Source: Flavobacterium tiangeerense (lineage in GTDB: Bacteria > Bacteroidota > Bacteroidia > Flavobacteriales > Flavobacteriaceae). From it: DNA of 64,000 bases. The notes beneath the pieces are model-generated. The model made no database searches, had not been told where the DNA came from, and was given only the letters and a program-made list of their open reading frames with translations. This document shows positions 26,531-35,492 of the stretch, one piece after another (within the stretch, counting starts at the first letter, position 1; every line of letters begins with the position of its first letter). The stretch covers positions 248,001 to 312,000 of the forward strand of contig NZ_VLKO01000005.1 of assembly GCF_007830355.1 (NCBI RefSeq). Reading direction: 5' to 3'. Made by a program: the position numbers and the translations under genes.

Positions 26531-28945
26531 ATGAAAATATTAAAATTTGGAGGTAAATCGTTATCAAATGGTGACGGATTAAATAAGGTGGTTGCCATAA
26601 TAACAGACAAAGTAAATCAGGGCGAGAAAATTGCAGTTGTGGTTTCGGCACGTGGCAATGCTACGGATGAGTTGGAACAAATTTTAACTATTGCTTCTCA
26701 AAACGGAGATTACAAGCCACTTTTTGAAGATTTTAAAAAATACCAGCAAGACGTTTATGAAGCTGTTGATTTGTCTGAGGAGTTTACTATTTTAGAAAAA
26801 TTGTTTGAAGGTGTCAGTTTGATTGGCGATTACAGCAAAAAGATCAAAGACCTTATTTTGTCTAAAGGTGAATTGCTTTCGGCAAAATTACTGACGGCCA
26901 TCCTCATAGAAAATGGAATTCATGCTCGTTTTACAGATACGCGTGAATTGATAAAAACCGATGCTAAATTTGGTGATGCACAACCCTTAGAACAACTTTC
27001 GAAGAAAAATGTGGTTGCTTTTTTTAAGCAAAACACTGAAAATACAGTAAGTATAATCACAGGTTTTATTGGCTCTACGACCAATAATGATACTACAACT
27101 CTAGGAAGAAACGGTAGTAATTACACCGCTTCCTTGATTGCGAATTATTTAAATGCCGACGAATTACAAAATTACACACATGTTGACGGAATTTATACTG
27201 CCAATCCTGATTTAGTGGTAGATGCTAAAAAAATTGACCATCTATCATTTAATGAGGCGAATGAGATTGCTAATTTTGGAGCAACTATTTTGCATGCCAA
27301 AACTATCATTCCATTATTAGAAAAAAACATTCCGCTTCGAATTTTAAATACTTTCAATTATGAAAATAAAGGAACTTTAATTACTTCCAATTCTAATAAG
27401 GAAGGAATAAAAACGCTTTCGGTTCTTGAAAATGTGGCTTTGGTAAATCTGGAAGGAAGAGGTTTGCTTGGTAAAACAGGTGTCGATGCTCGAATTTTTA
27501 GAGTAATGGGCGACAACAATATCAGTGTGAGTATCATTTCGCAAGGTTCATCAGAGCGCGGAATAGGATTGGTTGTGGCTGCTGACAAAGCTACTACGGC
27601 CATGATTGAATTGGAAAAGGAATTCGAAAATGATTTCTATTCAAAGGATGTCAATAAAATAACTGTGGCTGATGATGTAGCTGTCATCTCTATTATTGGC
27701 CAGGATTTAAGCACTTTTCACAAACCTTACACGGCTTTAATCAAGAATAAAATTGTTCCGATTCTTTTCAATAATACGGTGACGGGCAAGAATGTTAGTT
27801 TGGTTGTTAAAAAATCACAATTGCACAAAGCCTTGAATGTCATTCATGGGGAGATTTTTGGCGTAGCCAAGAAGATAAATATAGCTGTTTTCGGTCACGG
27901 TTTGGTGGGCGGTACTTTGATTAATCAAATTTTAGAATCGGCTGCAGCCATTGAAAAAAGAAAAGATATTAAATTGAATGTATTTGCTATTGCGAATTCT
28001 AAGAATGTGCTCTTGAATAAAAACGGCGTGACACCTAACTGGAAAAACGAGATTCAAACCAACGGATTCTCGTATACAATTGATGATGTGATTGCCTACG
28101 CAAATGAGCATCATCTAGAGAATTTAATTGCTATTGATAATACTGCAAGTACTGATTTTGTTACGAATTACATTTCGTTAGTAGAAAATAGTTTCGATTT
28201 GATTTCGTCAAACAAAGTGGCCAATACGTTGAGTTATAGTTTTTATAAAAAATTGAGAAAAGTTCTGGCAGAAAACCAAAAGACGTATCTTTATGAGACC
28301 AATGTTGGAGCAGGATTGCCGTTGATTGATACCATTAAATTGTTGCACCTTTCTGGCGAAAATATCACAAAGATTAAAGGCGTTTTCTCGGGAACATTGA
28401 GTTATTTGTTCAATAATTTTTCGGCTAAAGACGCGCCGTTTAGCGAGATTTTAAAAGAAGCCATCGATAATGGATATACGGAGCCAGATCCAAGAGAGGA
28501 TTTATGCGGAAATGATGTAGGACGAAAATTATTGATTTTGGCTAGAGAATTAGACTTGCAAAATGAGTTTGAAGAAATTGCGATTCAAAATTTAATTCCA
28601 GAACATTTGCGTAGTGGAGATGTGGGAGAGTTTTTGAATAAATTGACGGAGTTTGATCCTATTTATGCAAAAATAAAAGCAGATCAAAAGCCCAATCACG
28701 TGTTGCGATATATAGGAGAATTATCAGGTGATTTGCAAAATGACAAAGGAAATCTAGAAGTAAAATTAGTTTCGGTGCCATCAGATACGGCTTTGGGCGG
28801 ATTGAAAGGTTCGGATTCTTTCTTCGAAATTTACACTGAATCGTACGGAGACCGACCAATTGTAATTCAAGGCGCAGGCGCAGGATCAGCGGTAACAGCT
28901 AGAGGTGTTTTTGGCGATATTTTAAGGTTGTCTGATAAGGGCTAA
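26531..28945 (+). CDS. thrA: Bifunctional aspartate kinase/homoserine dehydrogenase I
   Basis: An 804-residue fusion. Residues 1-about 290 are aspartate kinase (MKILKFGGKSLSNGDGL; TLGRNGSNYTASLIA), about 300-450 are the tandem ACT regulatory domains (LLGKTGVDARIFRVMGDNNIS), and about 460-804 are homoserine dehydrogenase (VFGHGLVGGTLINQ for NAD(P) binding, ETNVGAGLPLIDT, DPREDLCGNDVGRKLLILAR). It makes homoserine from aspartate semialdehyde and catalyses the first step of the pathway. Coupled to metX, it sits in the SAM-controlled transcript, so methionine and threonine supply share this regulation. Confidence 0.97.
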   Translation: MKILKFGGKSLSNGDGLNKVVAIITDKVNQGEKIAVVVSARGNATDELEQILTIASQNGDYKPLFEDFKKYQQDVYEAVDLSEEFTILEKLFEGVSLIGDYSKKIKDLILSKGELLSAKLLTAILIENGIHARFTDTRELIKTDAKFGDAQPLEQLSKKNVVAFFKQNTENTVSIITGFIGSTTNNDTTTLGRNGSNYTASLIANYLNADELQNYTHVDGIYTANPDLVVDAKKIDHLSFNEANEIANFGATILHAKTIIPLLEKNIPLRILNTFNYENKGTLITSNSNKEGIKTLSVLENVALVNLEGRGLLGKTGVDARIFRVMGDNNISVSIISQGSSERGIGLVVAADKATTAMIELEKEFENDFYSKDVNKITVADDVAVISIIGQDLSTFHKPYTALIKNKIVPILFNNTVTGKNVSLVVKKSQLHKALNVIHGEIFGVAKKINIAVFGHGLVGGTLINQILESAAAIEKRKDIKLNVFAIANSKNVLLNKNGVTPNWKNEIQTNGFSYTIDDVIAYANEHHLENLIAIDNTASTDFVTNYISLVENSFDLISSNKVANTLSYSFYKKLRKVLAENQKTYLYETNVGAGLPLIDTIKLLHLSGENITKIKGVFSGTLSYLFNNFSAKDAPFSEILKEAIDNGYTEPDPREDLCGNDVGRKLLILARELDLQNEFEEIAIQNLIPEHLRSGDVGEFLNKLTEFDPIYAKIKADQKPNHVLRYIGELSGDLQNDKGNLEVKLVSVPSDTALGGLKGSDSFFEIYTESYGDRPIVIQGAGAGSAVTARGVFGDILRLSDKG

Positions 28946-29054
28946 TCGACGTGTACAGTTTTCAGTGAGCAGATTTCAGTAATTAGTATTTAAATATAAA
29001 TTAGTTGACTTCGCGTGAGAAAATCCGCGTCATCAGCGTTCAAAAAAGATAGTA

Positions 29055-29504
29055 ATGAAAATAACATTAAACAGAGTAAACGATAATTTCTATTTCGAAT
29101 TAAAAAATGAAAGAGGGCATTTGGTAAACGTAGATAGCCGTCCTGAATATGGAGGAAATGATATGGGTGCCAGTCCAATGGAATTAGTATTGATGGGAGT
29201 TGCGGGGTGTAGTGCCATTGATATGATTTCAATTTTGAAAAAACAACGTCAAGAAATCACGTCTTTCAAAGCTGAAGTTGAAGGCGAACGCGTACAAGTT
29301 GGAGAAGCAAAACCTTTTAAAAATATCCATGTGGTGTTTTATTTAGAAGGTGATATCAAGGAAGACAAAGCCGCAAAAGCCGCACAACTTTCTTTTGAAA
29401 AGTACTGCTCGGTTTCCAAAACATTAGAACCAACGGCAACCATACATTATAAGGTAGTTTTGAACGGAAGCCCCCTAACCCCCGAAGGGGGAACTAGCAA
29501 CTAA
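29055..29504 (+). CDS. OsmC/Ohr family peroxidase-like protein
   Basis: A 149-residue OsmC-family protein. The two redox cysteines are Cys52 in GVAGCSAID and Cys118 in KYCSVSKTLEP, the normal arrangement for thiol-dependent reduction of organic hydroperoxides. It lies between thrA and metZ in the methionine operon, as OsmC genes often do in Bacteroidota. The C-terminal tail (GSPLTPEGGTSN) is encoded by a G/C-block repeat (29468-29495) that also occurs elsewhere in the window, so the tail is probably acquired rather than ancestral. Confidence 0.93.
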   Translation: MKITLNRVNDNFYFELKNERGHLVNVDSRPEYGGNDMGASPMELVLMGVAGCSAIDMISILKKQRQEITSFKAEVEGERVQVGEAKPFKNIHVVFYLEGDIKEDKAAKAAQLSFEKYCSVSKTLEPTATIHYKVVLNGSPLTPEGGTSN

Positions 29505-29584
29505 TAGTTGTTGGATAAATATTAAATTTAGTAACAAACAAATCAACCCCAACACAATTCCCCCTTTGGGGGTTAGGGGGCTTA
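29468..29584. repeat. Short inverted pair of G/C-block repeats (R1/R2)
   Basis: R1 (29468-29495) reads AAGCCCCCTAACCCCCGAAG followed by GGGGAACT. R2 (29558-29584) is its near-complement, TTCCCCCTTTGGGGGTTAGG and on. About 62 nt lie between them. R1 codes for the end of the OsmC protein, and R2 ends three bases before the ATG of metZ. The arms have the same orientation as the pair that flanks the DUF559 insertion in metH. Confidence 0.85.
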
Positions 29585-29587
29585 TTT

Positions 29588-30760
29588 ATGGAAAATGATA
29601 ATTTTGGTTTCGAAACCCAAGCCATACGCAATCAGTTAGAAAGAACACAATATTTAGAGCATTCGGTGCCGTTGTACCTCACGTCTAGTTTTGTATTTGA
29701 AGATGCCGAAGACATGCGTGCCTCATTTGCAGAGGAAAAAGACAGGAATATTTACAGCCGTTACAGCAACCCAAATAACAACGAATTTATTAGCAAAGTA
29801 TGCGCTATGGAAGGTGCTGCAGCTGGTTTTGCCTTTGCATCAGGTATGGCTGCGGTGTATTCAACATTGGCTGCTATATTGAATTCTGGAGATCATATTG
29901 TCTCTTCGAGCAGTGTTTTTGGAGCTACGCATTCGTTGTTTATTAATTATTTTCCAAAATGGAACATACAAACCTCGTATTTTGACATCAATCAACCCGA
30001 GACTATTGAAGGTTTGATTACGCCTGATACAAAAATTATTTTCGCAGAGTCACCAACCAATCCTGCTGTTGATATTATTGATTTGGAATTGCTAGGAAAT
30101 ATTGCCAAAAAGCATAATTTAATTTTAATAATTGATAATTGTTTCGCAACGCCTTATTTGCAACAACCAGTTAAGTGGGGAGCGCATTTAGTGGTGCATT
30201 CTGCTACCAAATTAATGGACGGTCAAGGTAGAGTTTTGGGCGGAATAACAGTTGGTGATACTGATTTGATTCAGAAAATCTATTTGTTTTCCCGACTTAC
30301 AGGACCTTCTTTATCTCCTTTTAATGCCTGGGTATTGTCTAAAAGTTTAGAAACATTAGCCATTCGATTGGACAGACATTGCGAAAATGCCTTGAAAGTA
30401 GCGGAGTTTTTAGAGAATCATCCGCAGGTAAATAAAGTGAAATATCCTTTTTTGAAATCGCATCCTCAGTATGAAATTGCAAAGAAGCAAATGAAGTTGG
30501 GCGGAAATATTGTTGCTTTTGAAATAAAAGGAGGATTAGAAGCTGGAAGAGCTTTTTTGGATAAAATTAAATTGTGTTCGCTTTCGCCAAATTTAGGAGA
30601 TACCAGAACCATTGTTACGCACCCAGCCTCAACAACACACAGTAAATTATCTGTCGAAGAGCGTTTGGCGGTAAGTATTACCGATGGTTTAGTGCGTGTT
30701 TCTGTAGGTTTAGAAACCGTAACTGATGTAATTGCCGATTTGGAGCAGGCGCTTTCGTAA
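29588..30760 (+). CDS. metZ: O-acyl-homoserine sulfhydrylase / cystathionine gamma-synthase family
   Basis: A 390-residue PLP enzyme of the Cys/Met metabolism family. The PLP lysine is Lys208 in VVHSATKLMDGQ. YSRYSNPNNNEFISK, ESPTNPAVDI (154-163) and GPSLSPFNAWVLSK are the usual landmarks. Its place next to metX and the sulfide-producing cys cluster suggests direct sulfhydrylation of O-acyl-homoserine (MetZ-like), but a cystathionine gamma-synthase role cannot be excluded by eye. No separate MetY is in the window. Its upstream region is a hairpin repeat rather than an ordinary leader. Confidence 0.88.
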   Translation: MENDNFGFETQAIRNQLERTQYLEHSVPLYLTSSFVFEDAEDMRASFAEEKDRNIYSRYSNPNNNEFISKVCAMEGAAAGFAFASGMAAVYSTLAAILNSGDHIVSSSSVFGATHSLFINYFPKWNIQTSYFDINQPETIEGLITPDTKIIFAESPTNPAVDIIDLELLGNIAKKHNLILIIDNCFATPYLQQPVKWGAHLVVHSATKLMDGQGRVLGGITVGDTDLIQKIYLFSRLTGPSLSPFNAWVLSKSLETLAIRLDRHCENALKVAEFLENHPQVNKVKYPFLKSHPQYEIAKKQMKLGGNIVAFEIKGGLEAGRAFLDKIKLCSLSPNLGDTRTIVTHPASTTHSKLSVEERLAVSITDGLVRVSVGLETVTDVIADLEQALS

Positions 30761-30861
30761 CGGATAGATTTGGGATTAACGATTTTAGATTGTAGTTTTG
30801 GTTCAAACAAAGCAATGTTTCATACTTGCGAATCTTTTTTATACAATTCTAAAACAGTAAA

Positions 30862-31272
30862 ATGCTCTCAAAAAAAACAAAATACGGTATAAAAGCATTG
30901 ACCTTTTTGGCTCGCCGAGAAGACCAAACTCCTGTTGCGATTGCGGATATTGCTAAATCTGAAAACATCTCGCTCAAATTTTTAGAGAGTATTTTATTGT
31001 TGTTGCGTCATTCCGGTTTTCTGGGAGCCAAAAAAGGAAAAGGCGGCGGTTATTACTTGATAAAAGAACCGAAAGACATCAGCATGGCCAAAGTGTATCG
31101 CATTCTGGAAGGGCCAATTGCTTTGTTGCCGTGTGCCAGTCATAATTTTTATGAGCCTTGTGACGATTGTACCGATGAAGCCACTTGTGCAGTTCGTAAA
31201 TTAATGACGGAGGTGCGTGATAATACGCTTATGGTTTTGGAAAATAATAGTTTAGCAGATATTGCATTTTAA
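30862..31272 (+). CDS. Rrf2-family transcription regulator, CymR/IscR-like
   Basis: A 136-residue winged-helix Rrf2 regulator beginning MLSKKTKYGIKALTFLA, with the DNA-binding helices near residues 25-60 and the wing KGKGGGYYL. It has four cysteines (91, 100, 103, 109) in LLPCASHNFYEPCDDCTDEATC, more than CymR and enough to bind an Fe-S cluster. Between metZ and the sulfate assimilation genes, it is likely to control cysteine or sulfur metabolism; whether it senses a cluster or the CysK complex is open. A candidate operator lies at 31333-31353. Confidence 0.88.
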   Translation: MLSKKTKYGIKALTFLARREDQTPVAIADIAKSENISLKFLESILLLLRHSGFLGAKKGKGGGYYLIKEPKDISMAKVYRILEGPIALLPCASHNFYEPCDDCTDEATCAVRKLMTEVRDNTLMVLENNSLADIAF

Positions 31273-31292
31273 GTTTTAATTAGAAAAAATGT

Positions 31293-31353
31293 TTTGTAAT
31301 TAAAGTAAATATATTATTTTTGCACAATAATCTAGTAACCCGATAGGGTAATA
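31293..31353 (+). promoter_or_regulatory. Promoter and candidate operator of the sulfate assimilation operon
   Basis: TTTG (31293-31296) and TATTTTTG (31315-31322) form a -33/-7 pair with 18-nt spacing. Just after the expected start, ACCC-GATA-GGGT (31338-31349) is a small palindrome inside CTAGTA...GGGTAATAG. It is well placed for repression, perhaps by the neighbouring Rrf2 regulator; this is an inference. Confidence 0.55.
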
Positions 31354-31386
31354 GTTTTTAAATTGAATTTTGTTGAATTGAAAGGA

Positions 31387-32289
31387 ATGGATAAAGAATT
31401 AAAAGTGAATAATAATACCGAAAGCCCTGCTACAAGTTTTGTAGAACGATTATGGGTTCTTGTTCCTGCAATTTTATTGATAGGATTATTGGCAACGTTA
31501 GTGTACAACCACCATGATGAATTTTCAGTGGATGGCTTGATAGCTGGCTTTGATCAAGAGTTTTTAATTTTTTTCTGTATTGGCGTATTTGCACAATTAG
31601 TTGATGGAACTTTAGGGATGGGTTATGGAGCTACTTCAACTTCATTTTTATTAGCTTACGGAATTCCACCTGCCATTAGTAGTACAGGTGTTCACGTGGC
31701 TGAAATGTTTACAACAGGAGCTTCGGCAATTTCGCATCATCGTTTTGGAAACATCAATAAAAAACTAGTAAGACATTTGTTAATTCCAGGTGTTTTAGGT
31801 TCTATTACAGGTGCCTATTTGTTGTCGGATGTCATTGATGGAGAAGTAATAAAACCATTTATTGCTTTGTATATGATTGGCTTGGCAGTAATCATTATTA
31901 GGAAGGCATTAAAAAAGAATCTAGTAAAAAAGAAAACAAAGAAATTAGGTATTTTGGCAACTTTTGGAGGTTTTATGGATGCTGTAGGAGGCGGAGGTTG
32001 GGGTCCGATAGTGACTTCTACTTTATTAGGAAATGGACGAAATCCAAGATATACAATTGGTTCGGTGAATGCAGCAGAGTTTGCAGTAGCTTTTTCAAGC
32101 GGAGTGACATTTATGCTTTTTGGAGGTATTCAAGGATGGCAAGTAATAATTGGATTGATTTTAGGAGGCGTAATGGCAGCTCCATTAGCAGCATTTTTAG
32201 TGAATAAAATTCCAAGGAAATCAATGATGATATTAGTGGGCGTTTTAATTATTCTTTTGAGTTTAAAAACCTTATCAAAACTGCTGTAA
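31387..32289 (+). CDS. TauE/SafE-family sulfite/sulfonate transporter
   Basis: A 300-residue polytopic membrane protein of the TauE/SafE family. ATG 31387 (MDKELKVNN) is preferred over an upstream TTG. The two family half-repeats are visible as VDGTLGMGYGATSTSFLLAYG and FMDAVGGGGWGPIVTSTLLG. Being first in the sulfate assimilation operon, it may export excess sulfite or move sulfate, but direction is not shown by sequence. The next gene, cysH, starts 14 nt downstream. Confidence 0.92.
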   Translation: MDKELKVNNNTESPATSFVERLWVLVPAILLIGLLATLVYNHHDEFSVDGLIAGFDQEFLIFFCIGVFAQLVDGTLGMGYGATSTSFLLAYGIPPAISSTGVHVAEMFTTGASAISHHRFGNINKKLVRHLLIPGVLGSITGAYLLSDVIDGEVIKPFIALYMIGLAVIIIRKALKKNLVKKKTKKLGILATFGGFMDAVGGGGWGPIVTSTLLGNGRNPRYTIGSVNAAEFAVAFSSGVTFMLFGGIQGWQVIIGLILGGVMAAPLAAFLVNKIPRKSMMILVGVLIILLSLKTLSKLL

Positions 32290-32303
32290 AACGAAATAAG
32301 ATT

Positions 32304-33041
32304 ATGAGTAAAGAATTAGTAGTGGCATTAGTAGAGCATACAAAAAACCTTAGTTTAGAGGAAACGTTTGTTTATTTAGCTGCAGAATATAAAGATAAAG
32401 TGGTTTTTTCGACCTCTTTTGGTCAAGAAGACCAAGTGATTACAGCAATAATTGCTGATAGTGGTGCTGATGTTCAAATTTTTACATTGGATACAGGTCG
32501 ATTGTTTCAAGAAACGTATGATGTTTTTCATAAAACCCAAAAAAAATACAATCAAAATATTAGAGTGTTTTTTCCTGAGGCAGCTGCGGTTGAAAATTTA
32601 TTGGGAACTAAAGGACCTAATAGTTTTTACGAATCAGTTGAGAATAGAAAAGAATGTTGTTCCATCCGTAAAGTAGTGCCTTTGCGCAAAGCCTTAAATG
32701 GAAATTCGATTTGGATCACTGGCTTAAGAGCGGAGCAATCCGAAAACAGAAATGATTTGGCACTTTTTGAATACGATGCACATTTTGAAATTATTAAGTT
32801 CAATCCTCTGTTAAAATGGACCTTGCAAGAAGTAGAAGATTATTTAGAAAAAAATAATGTACCACAAAATGCATTACACAAAAAAGGGTTTGTAAGCATT
32901 GGTTGTGCGCCGTGTACGAGAGCCATCACTCCAGATGAAGACATCAGAGCCGGAAGATGGTGGTGGGAATCCAGTCATAAAGAATGTGGGTTGCATAGCC
33001 CCCTAGCCCCCAAAGGGGGAATTAACGAAGTGAAAAATTAA
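32304..33041 (+). CDS. cysH: Adenylyl-sulfate (APS/PAPS) reductase
   Basis: A 245-residue reductase converting activated sulfate to sulfite with thioredoxin. Cys118/Cys119 (KECCSIRK) and Cys201/Cys204 (GCAPC) are the [4Fe-4S] ligands typical of the APS-using type. The catalytic cysteine is Cys228 in KECGLH. VVFSTSFGQEDQV near residue 33 is the nucleotide loop. No APS kinase is present in the cluster, which agrees with APS as substrate. The last dozen residues (SPLAPKGGINEVKN) come from a dispersed G/C-block repeat, immediately after the catalytic motif. Confidence 0.95.
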   Translation: MSKELVVALVEHTKNLSLEETFVYLAAEYKDKVVFSTSFGQEDQVITAIIADSGADVQIFTLDTGRLFQETYDVFHKTQKKYNQNIRVFFPEAAAVENLLGTKGPNSFYESVENRKECCSIRKVVPLRKALNGNSIWITGLRAEQSENRNDLALFEYDAHFEIIKFNPLLKWTLQEVEDYLEKNNVPQNALHKKGFVSIGCAPCTRAITPDEDIRAGRWWWESSHKECGLHSPLAPKGGINEVKN

Positions 33042-33092
33042 TAATAACAAAATAAATACCCCAACAGTTCCCCCTTCGGGGGTTAGGGGGCC
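32997..33092. repeat. Short inverted pair of G/C-block repeats (R3/R4)
   Basis: R3 (32997-33022: AGCCCCCTAGCCCCCAAAGG and on) and R4 (33067-33092: GTTCCCCCTTCGGGGGTTAG and on) face each other across about 44 nt between cysH and cysD. R3 codes for the C-terminus of CysH, and R4 ends seven bases before the cysD ATG. ACCCCAACA precedes the right arm here and at R2, so the inner end is conserved too. Confidence 0.85.
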
Positions 33093-33099
33093 GATAGAT

Positions 33100-33999
33100 A
33101 TGAGTGCACAATTAAAAACAAACGCCTTAGAAAGCGAAGCGATATATATTTTCAGAGAGGTAATTTCTCAGTTTGACAAACCAGTTTTACTTTTTTCGGG
33201 TGGAAAAGATTCGATTACGTTAGTTCGTTTGGCGCAAAAAGCTTTTTTTCCTGCTAAAATTCCGTTCCCGTTGTTGCACGTAGACACTGGGCATAATTTT
33301 CCGGAAACCATTGAGTTCAGGGACAAATTGGTTGCTGAACTAGGATTAGAATTAATTGTGCGCAATGTACAAGATGCGATTGATCAAGGAAAAGTGGTTG
33401 AAGAAACCGGAAAATATTCAAGTAGAAACAGCTTGCAAACCACAACACTTTTAGATGCTATCGAAGAATTTAAATTTGATGCGTGTATTGGTGGAGCACG
33501 TCGAGACGAGGAAAAAGCCAGAGCCAAAGAGCGAATCTTTTCGGTGCGTGATGATTTTGGTCAATGGGACGAAAAAAATCAGCGTCCTGAATTATTCGAT
33601 TTGTTGAACGGAAAAATAGAGAACGGTCAAAACGTACGCGTTTTTCCAATTTCGAATTGGACCGAGCTAGACGTGTGGAGTTATATCGAACAAGAGCAAA
33701 TTGAAATTCCGTCGATTTATTTTTCGCACAAGCGTAAAGTATTTTTACGAGATGGAATGATTTGGTCGCATTCTCCATTTGTGTACCAAGAAGAAAACGA
33801 AGAAATCGTGGAACGCATTGTTCGTTTTAGAACGGTAGGAGACATGAGTTGTACGGCAGCAGTTGATTCTTACGCAGCAACAATTTCTGAAGTAGTGGGC
33901 GAAATTAGATCTTCAACAATTTCAGAAAGAGGCGCTAGAATTGACGACAAACGTTCAGAAGCAGCGATGGAAAAAAGAAAACAACAGGGATACTTTTAG
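33100..33999 (+). CDS. cysD: Sulfate adenylyltransferase subunit 2
   Basis: A 299-residue ATP-sulfurylase small subunit of the PAPS-reductase-like fold. The PP-loop is LLFSGGKDSITLVRLA near residues 30-45. HVDTGHNFPETIEFRD, GGARRDEEKARAKER and the C-terminal AAMEKRKQQGYF are characteristic. It forms APS from sulfate and ATP, driven by GTP hydrolysis in CysN, which follows downstream. Length is normal. Confidence 0.97.
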   Translation: MSAQLKTNALESEAIYIFREVISQFDKPVLLFSGGKDSITLVRLAQKAFFPAKIPFPLLHVDTGHNFPETIEFRDKLVAELGLELIVRNVQDAIDQGKVVEETGKYSSRNSLQTTTLLDAIEEFKFDACIGGARRDEEKARAKERIFSVRDDFGQWDEKNQRPELFDLLNGKIENGQNVRVFPISNWTELDVWSYIEQEQIEIPSIYFSHKRKVFLRDGMIWSHSPFVYQEENEEIVERIVRFRTVGDMSCTAAVDSYAATISEVVGEIRSSTISERGARIDDKRSEAAMEKRKQQGYF

Positions 34000-34152
34000 A
34001 AAAGAATTATAAATTATGAATTATGAATTTTTCAAAAGTTCCTAGAATTTATAATTCAATATTTAAAATATAAAAATCAAATTTAAAAGTGTGGATAGGA
34101 TAATTTGAGGAAACTTGAAACCTTAAACTTTTAAACTTTAAACAAAATTCAG

Positions 34153-35397
34153 ATGGAAGTTTTAAAAATAGCAACAGCAGGAAGTGTAGATGACGGTAAG
34201 AGTACCTTAATTGGGAGATTATTGTATGATACGCAATCGTTGACAACAGATAAATTAGAAGCAATAGAAAAAAGCAGCAAGCAAAAAGGATATGATTATT
34301 TGGATTTTTCTTTGGCTACAGACGGTTTAGTGGCCGAAAGAGAACAAGGAATTACCATTGATGTGGCGCATATATATTTTTCTACTGCCAAAAAAAGTTA
34401 CATTATTGCTGATACTCCTGGTCACGTTGAGTATACGCGAAACATGGTTACAGGAGCTTCTACTTCGCAAGTATCGATTATTTTAATTGATGCTCGTAAA
34501 GGCGTAATTGAGCAAACTTACCGCCACTTTTTCATCAATAATTTATTGAGAGTAAAAGAAGTTATTGTGGCGATCAACAAAATGGATTTGGTGGATTATT
34601 CGGAAGAAGTTTTTAATAAAATCAAAGCGGATTTTGAAGCCTTAAATGCTAAAAGTACTTTCAAAGAACAAAACGTTAGTTACATTCCGTTAAGTGCTTT
34701 GACAGGTGATAATGTAGTAGAATCATTAGGAGGAATGCCTTGGTACAAAGGACAAACCATTTTGGAGCATCTGGAAGCGTTAGAGCCAGCCGATGTTTAT
34801 GAAAAAGGAAAAGCGCGTTTCCCTGTTCAAACCGTAATCCGACCAAAAACAGAAGAATACCACGATTTTAGAGGTTATGCCGGAAAATTGTATGGGAATA
34901 ATATCAAAGTGGGTGATGCGGTAACGGTGCTGCCTTCTTTAACAGAATCAGTGGTGACAAATATTCACTTTTTTGACAAGCAATTTGAGGAAGCAGCTGT
35001 GGGCTCTTCGATTACCATCGAATTAGAAAATGATATCAATGTGACTAGAGGTGACATGATTGTAAAATCATCTGAATTGCCAAAAGTAGAGAAAGACATC
35101 AACACCACCGTATGCTGGATGGACAGTAAAAAGCTAGTTCCTGGTGCTAAATATTTTGTACAACACAATACCAACAGAGTTTTGGCTAAGATTGATAGTG
35201 TGAAAAATGTGATTGCAACTGACTTCTCAGGAACAACAGAAGCCTCTCAACTAGCCATCAATGAAATTGGAGAAGTAAATATTAAGTTAAGCAAAGCCAT
35301 TTATTTTGATGCGTATAACGATAATAAATCAAACGGCGCCTTCATCTTAATTGATGCAACAACCAACACAACAGCAGGAGTAGGATTTATAAAATAA
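34153..35397 (+). CDS. cysN: Sulfate adenylyltransferase subunit 1 (GTPase)
   Basis: A 414-residue EF-Tu-like GTPase subunit of ATP sulfurylase. G motifs are visible: GSVDDGKST (10-18), DTPGHVEYTRNM, and INKMDLVD. It ends after the beta-barrel domains and has no fused CysC APS-kinase domain. The 150-nt gap from cysD is AT-rich with inverted near-repeats (TTATAAATTATGAATTATGA / ATTTATAATTC), probably a dispersed hairpin element. It works with CysD to make APS. Confidence 0.97.
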   Translation: MEVLKIATAGSVDDGKSTLIGRLLYDTQSLTTDKLEAIEKSSKQKGYDYLDFSLATDGLVAEREQGITIDVAHIYFSTAKKSYIIADTPGHVEYTRNMVTGASTSQVSIILIDARKGVIEQTYRHFFINNLLRVKEVIVAINKMDLVDYSEEVFNKIKADFEALNAKSTFKEQNVSYIPLSALTGDNVVESLGGMPWYKGQTILEHLEALEPADVYEKGKARFPVQTVIRPKTEEYHDFRGYAGKLYGNNIKVGDAVTVLPSLTESVVTNIHFFDKQFEEAAVGSSITIELENDINVTRGDMIVKSSELPKVEKDINTTVCWMDSKKLVPGAKYFVQHNTNRVLAKIDSVKNVIATDFSGTTEASQLAINEIGEVNIKLSKAIYFDAYNDNKSNGAFILIDATTNTTAGVGFIK

Positions 35398-35492
35398 CCT
35401 TTAGCTATTGGCTTTAAGCCTTCAGCAAAAATGTAAAATGAATTTCATAAACAGCTAACAGCCCAAAGCTAATAGCTAATAGCTTATAACAA

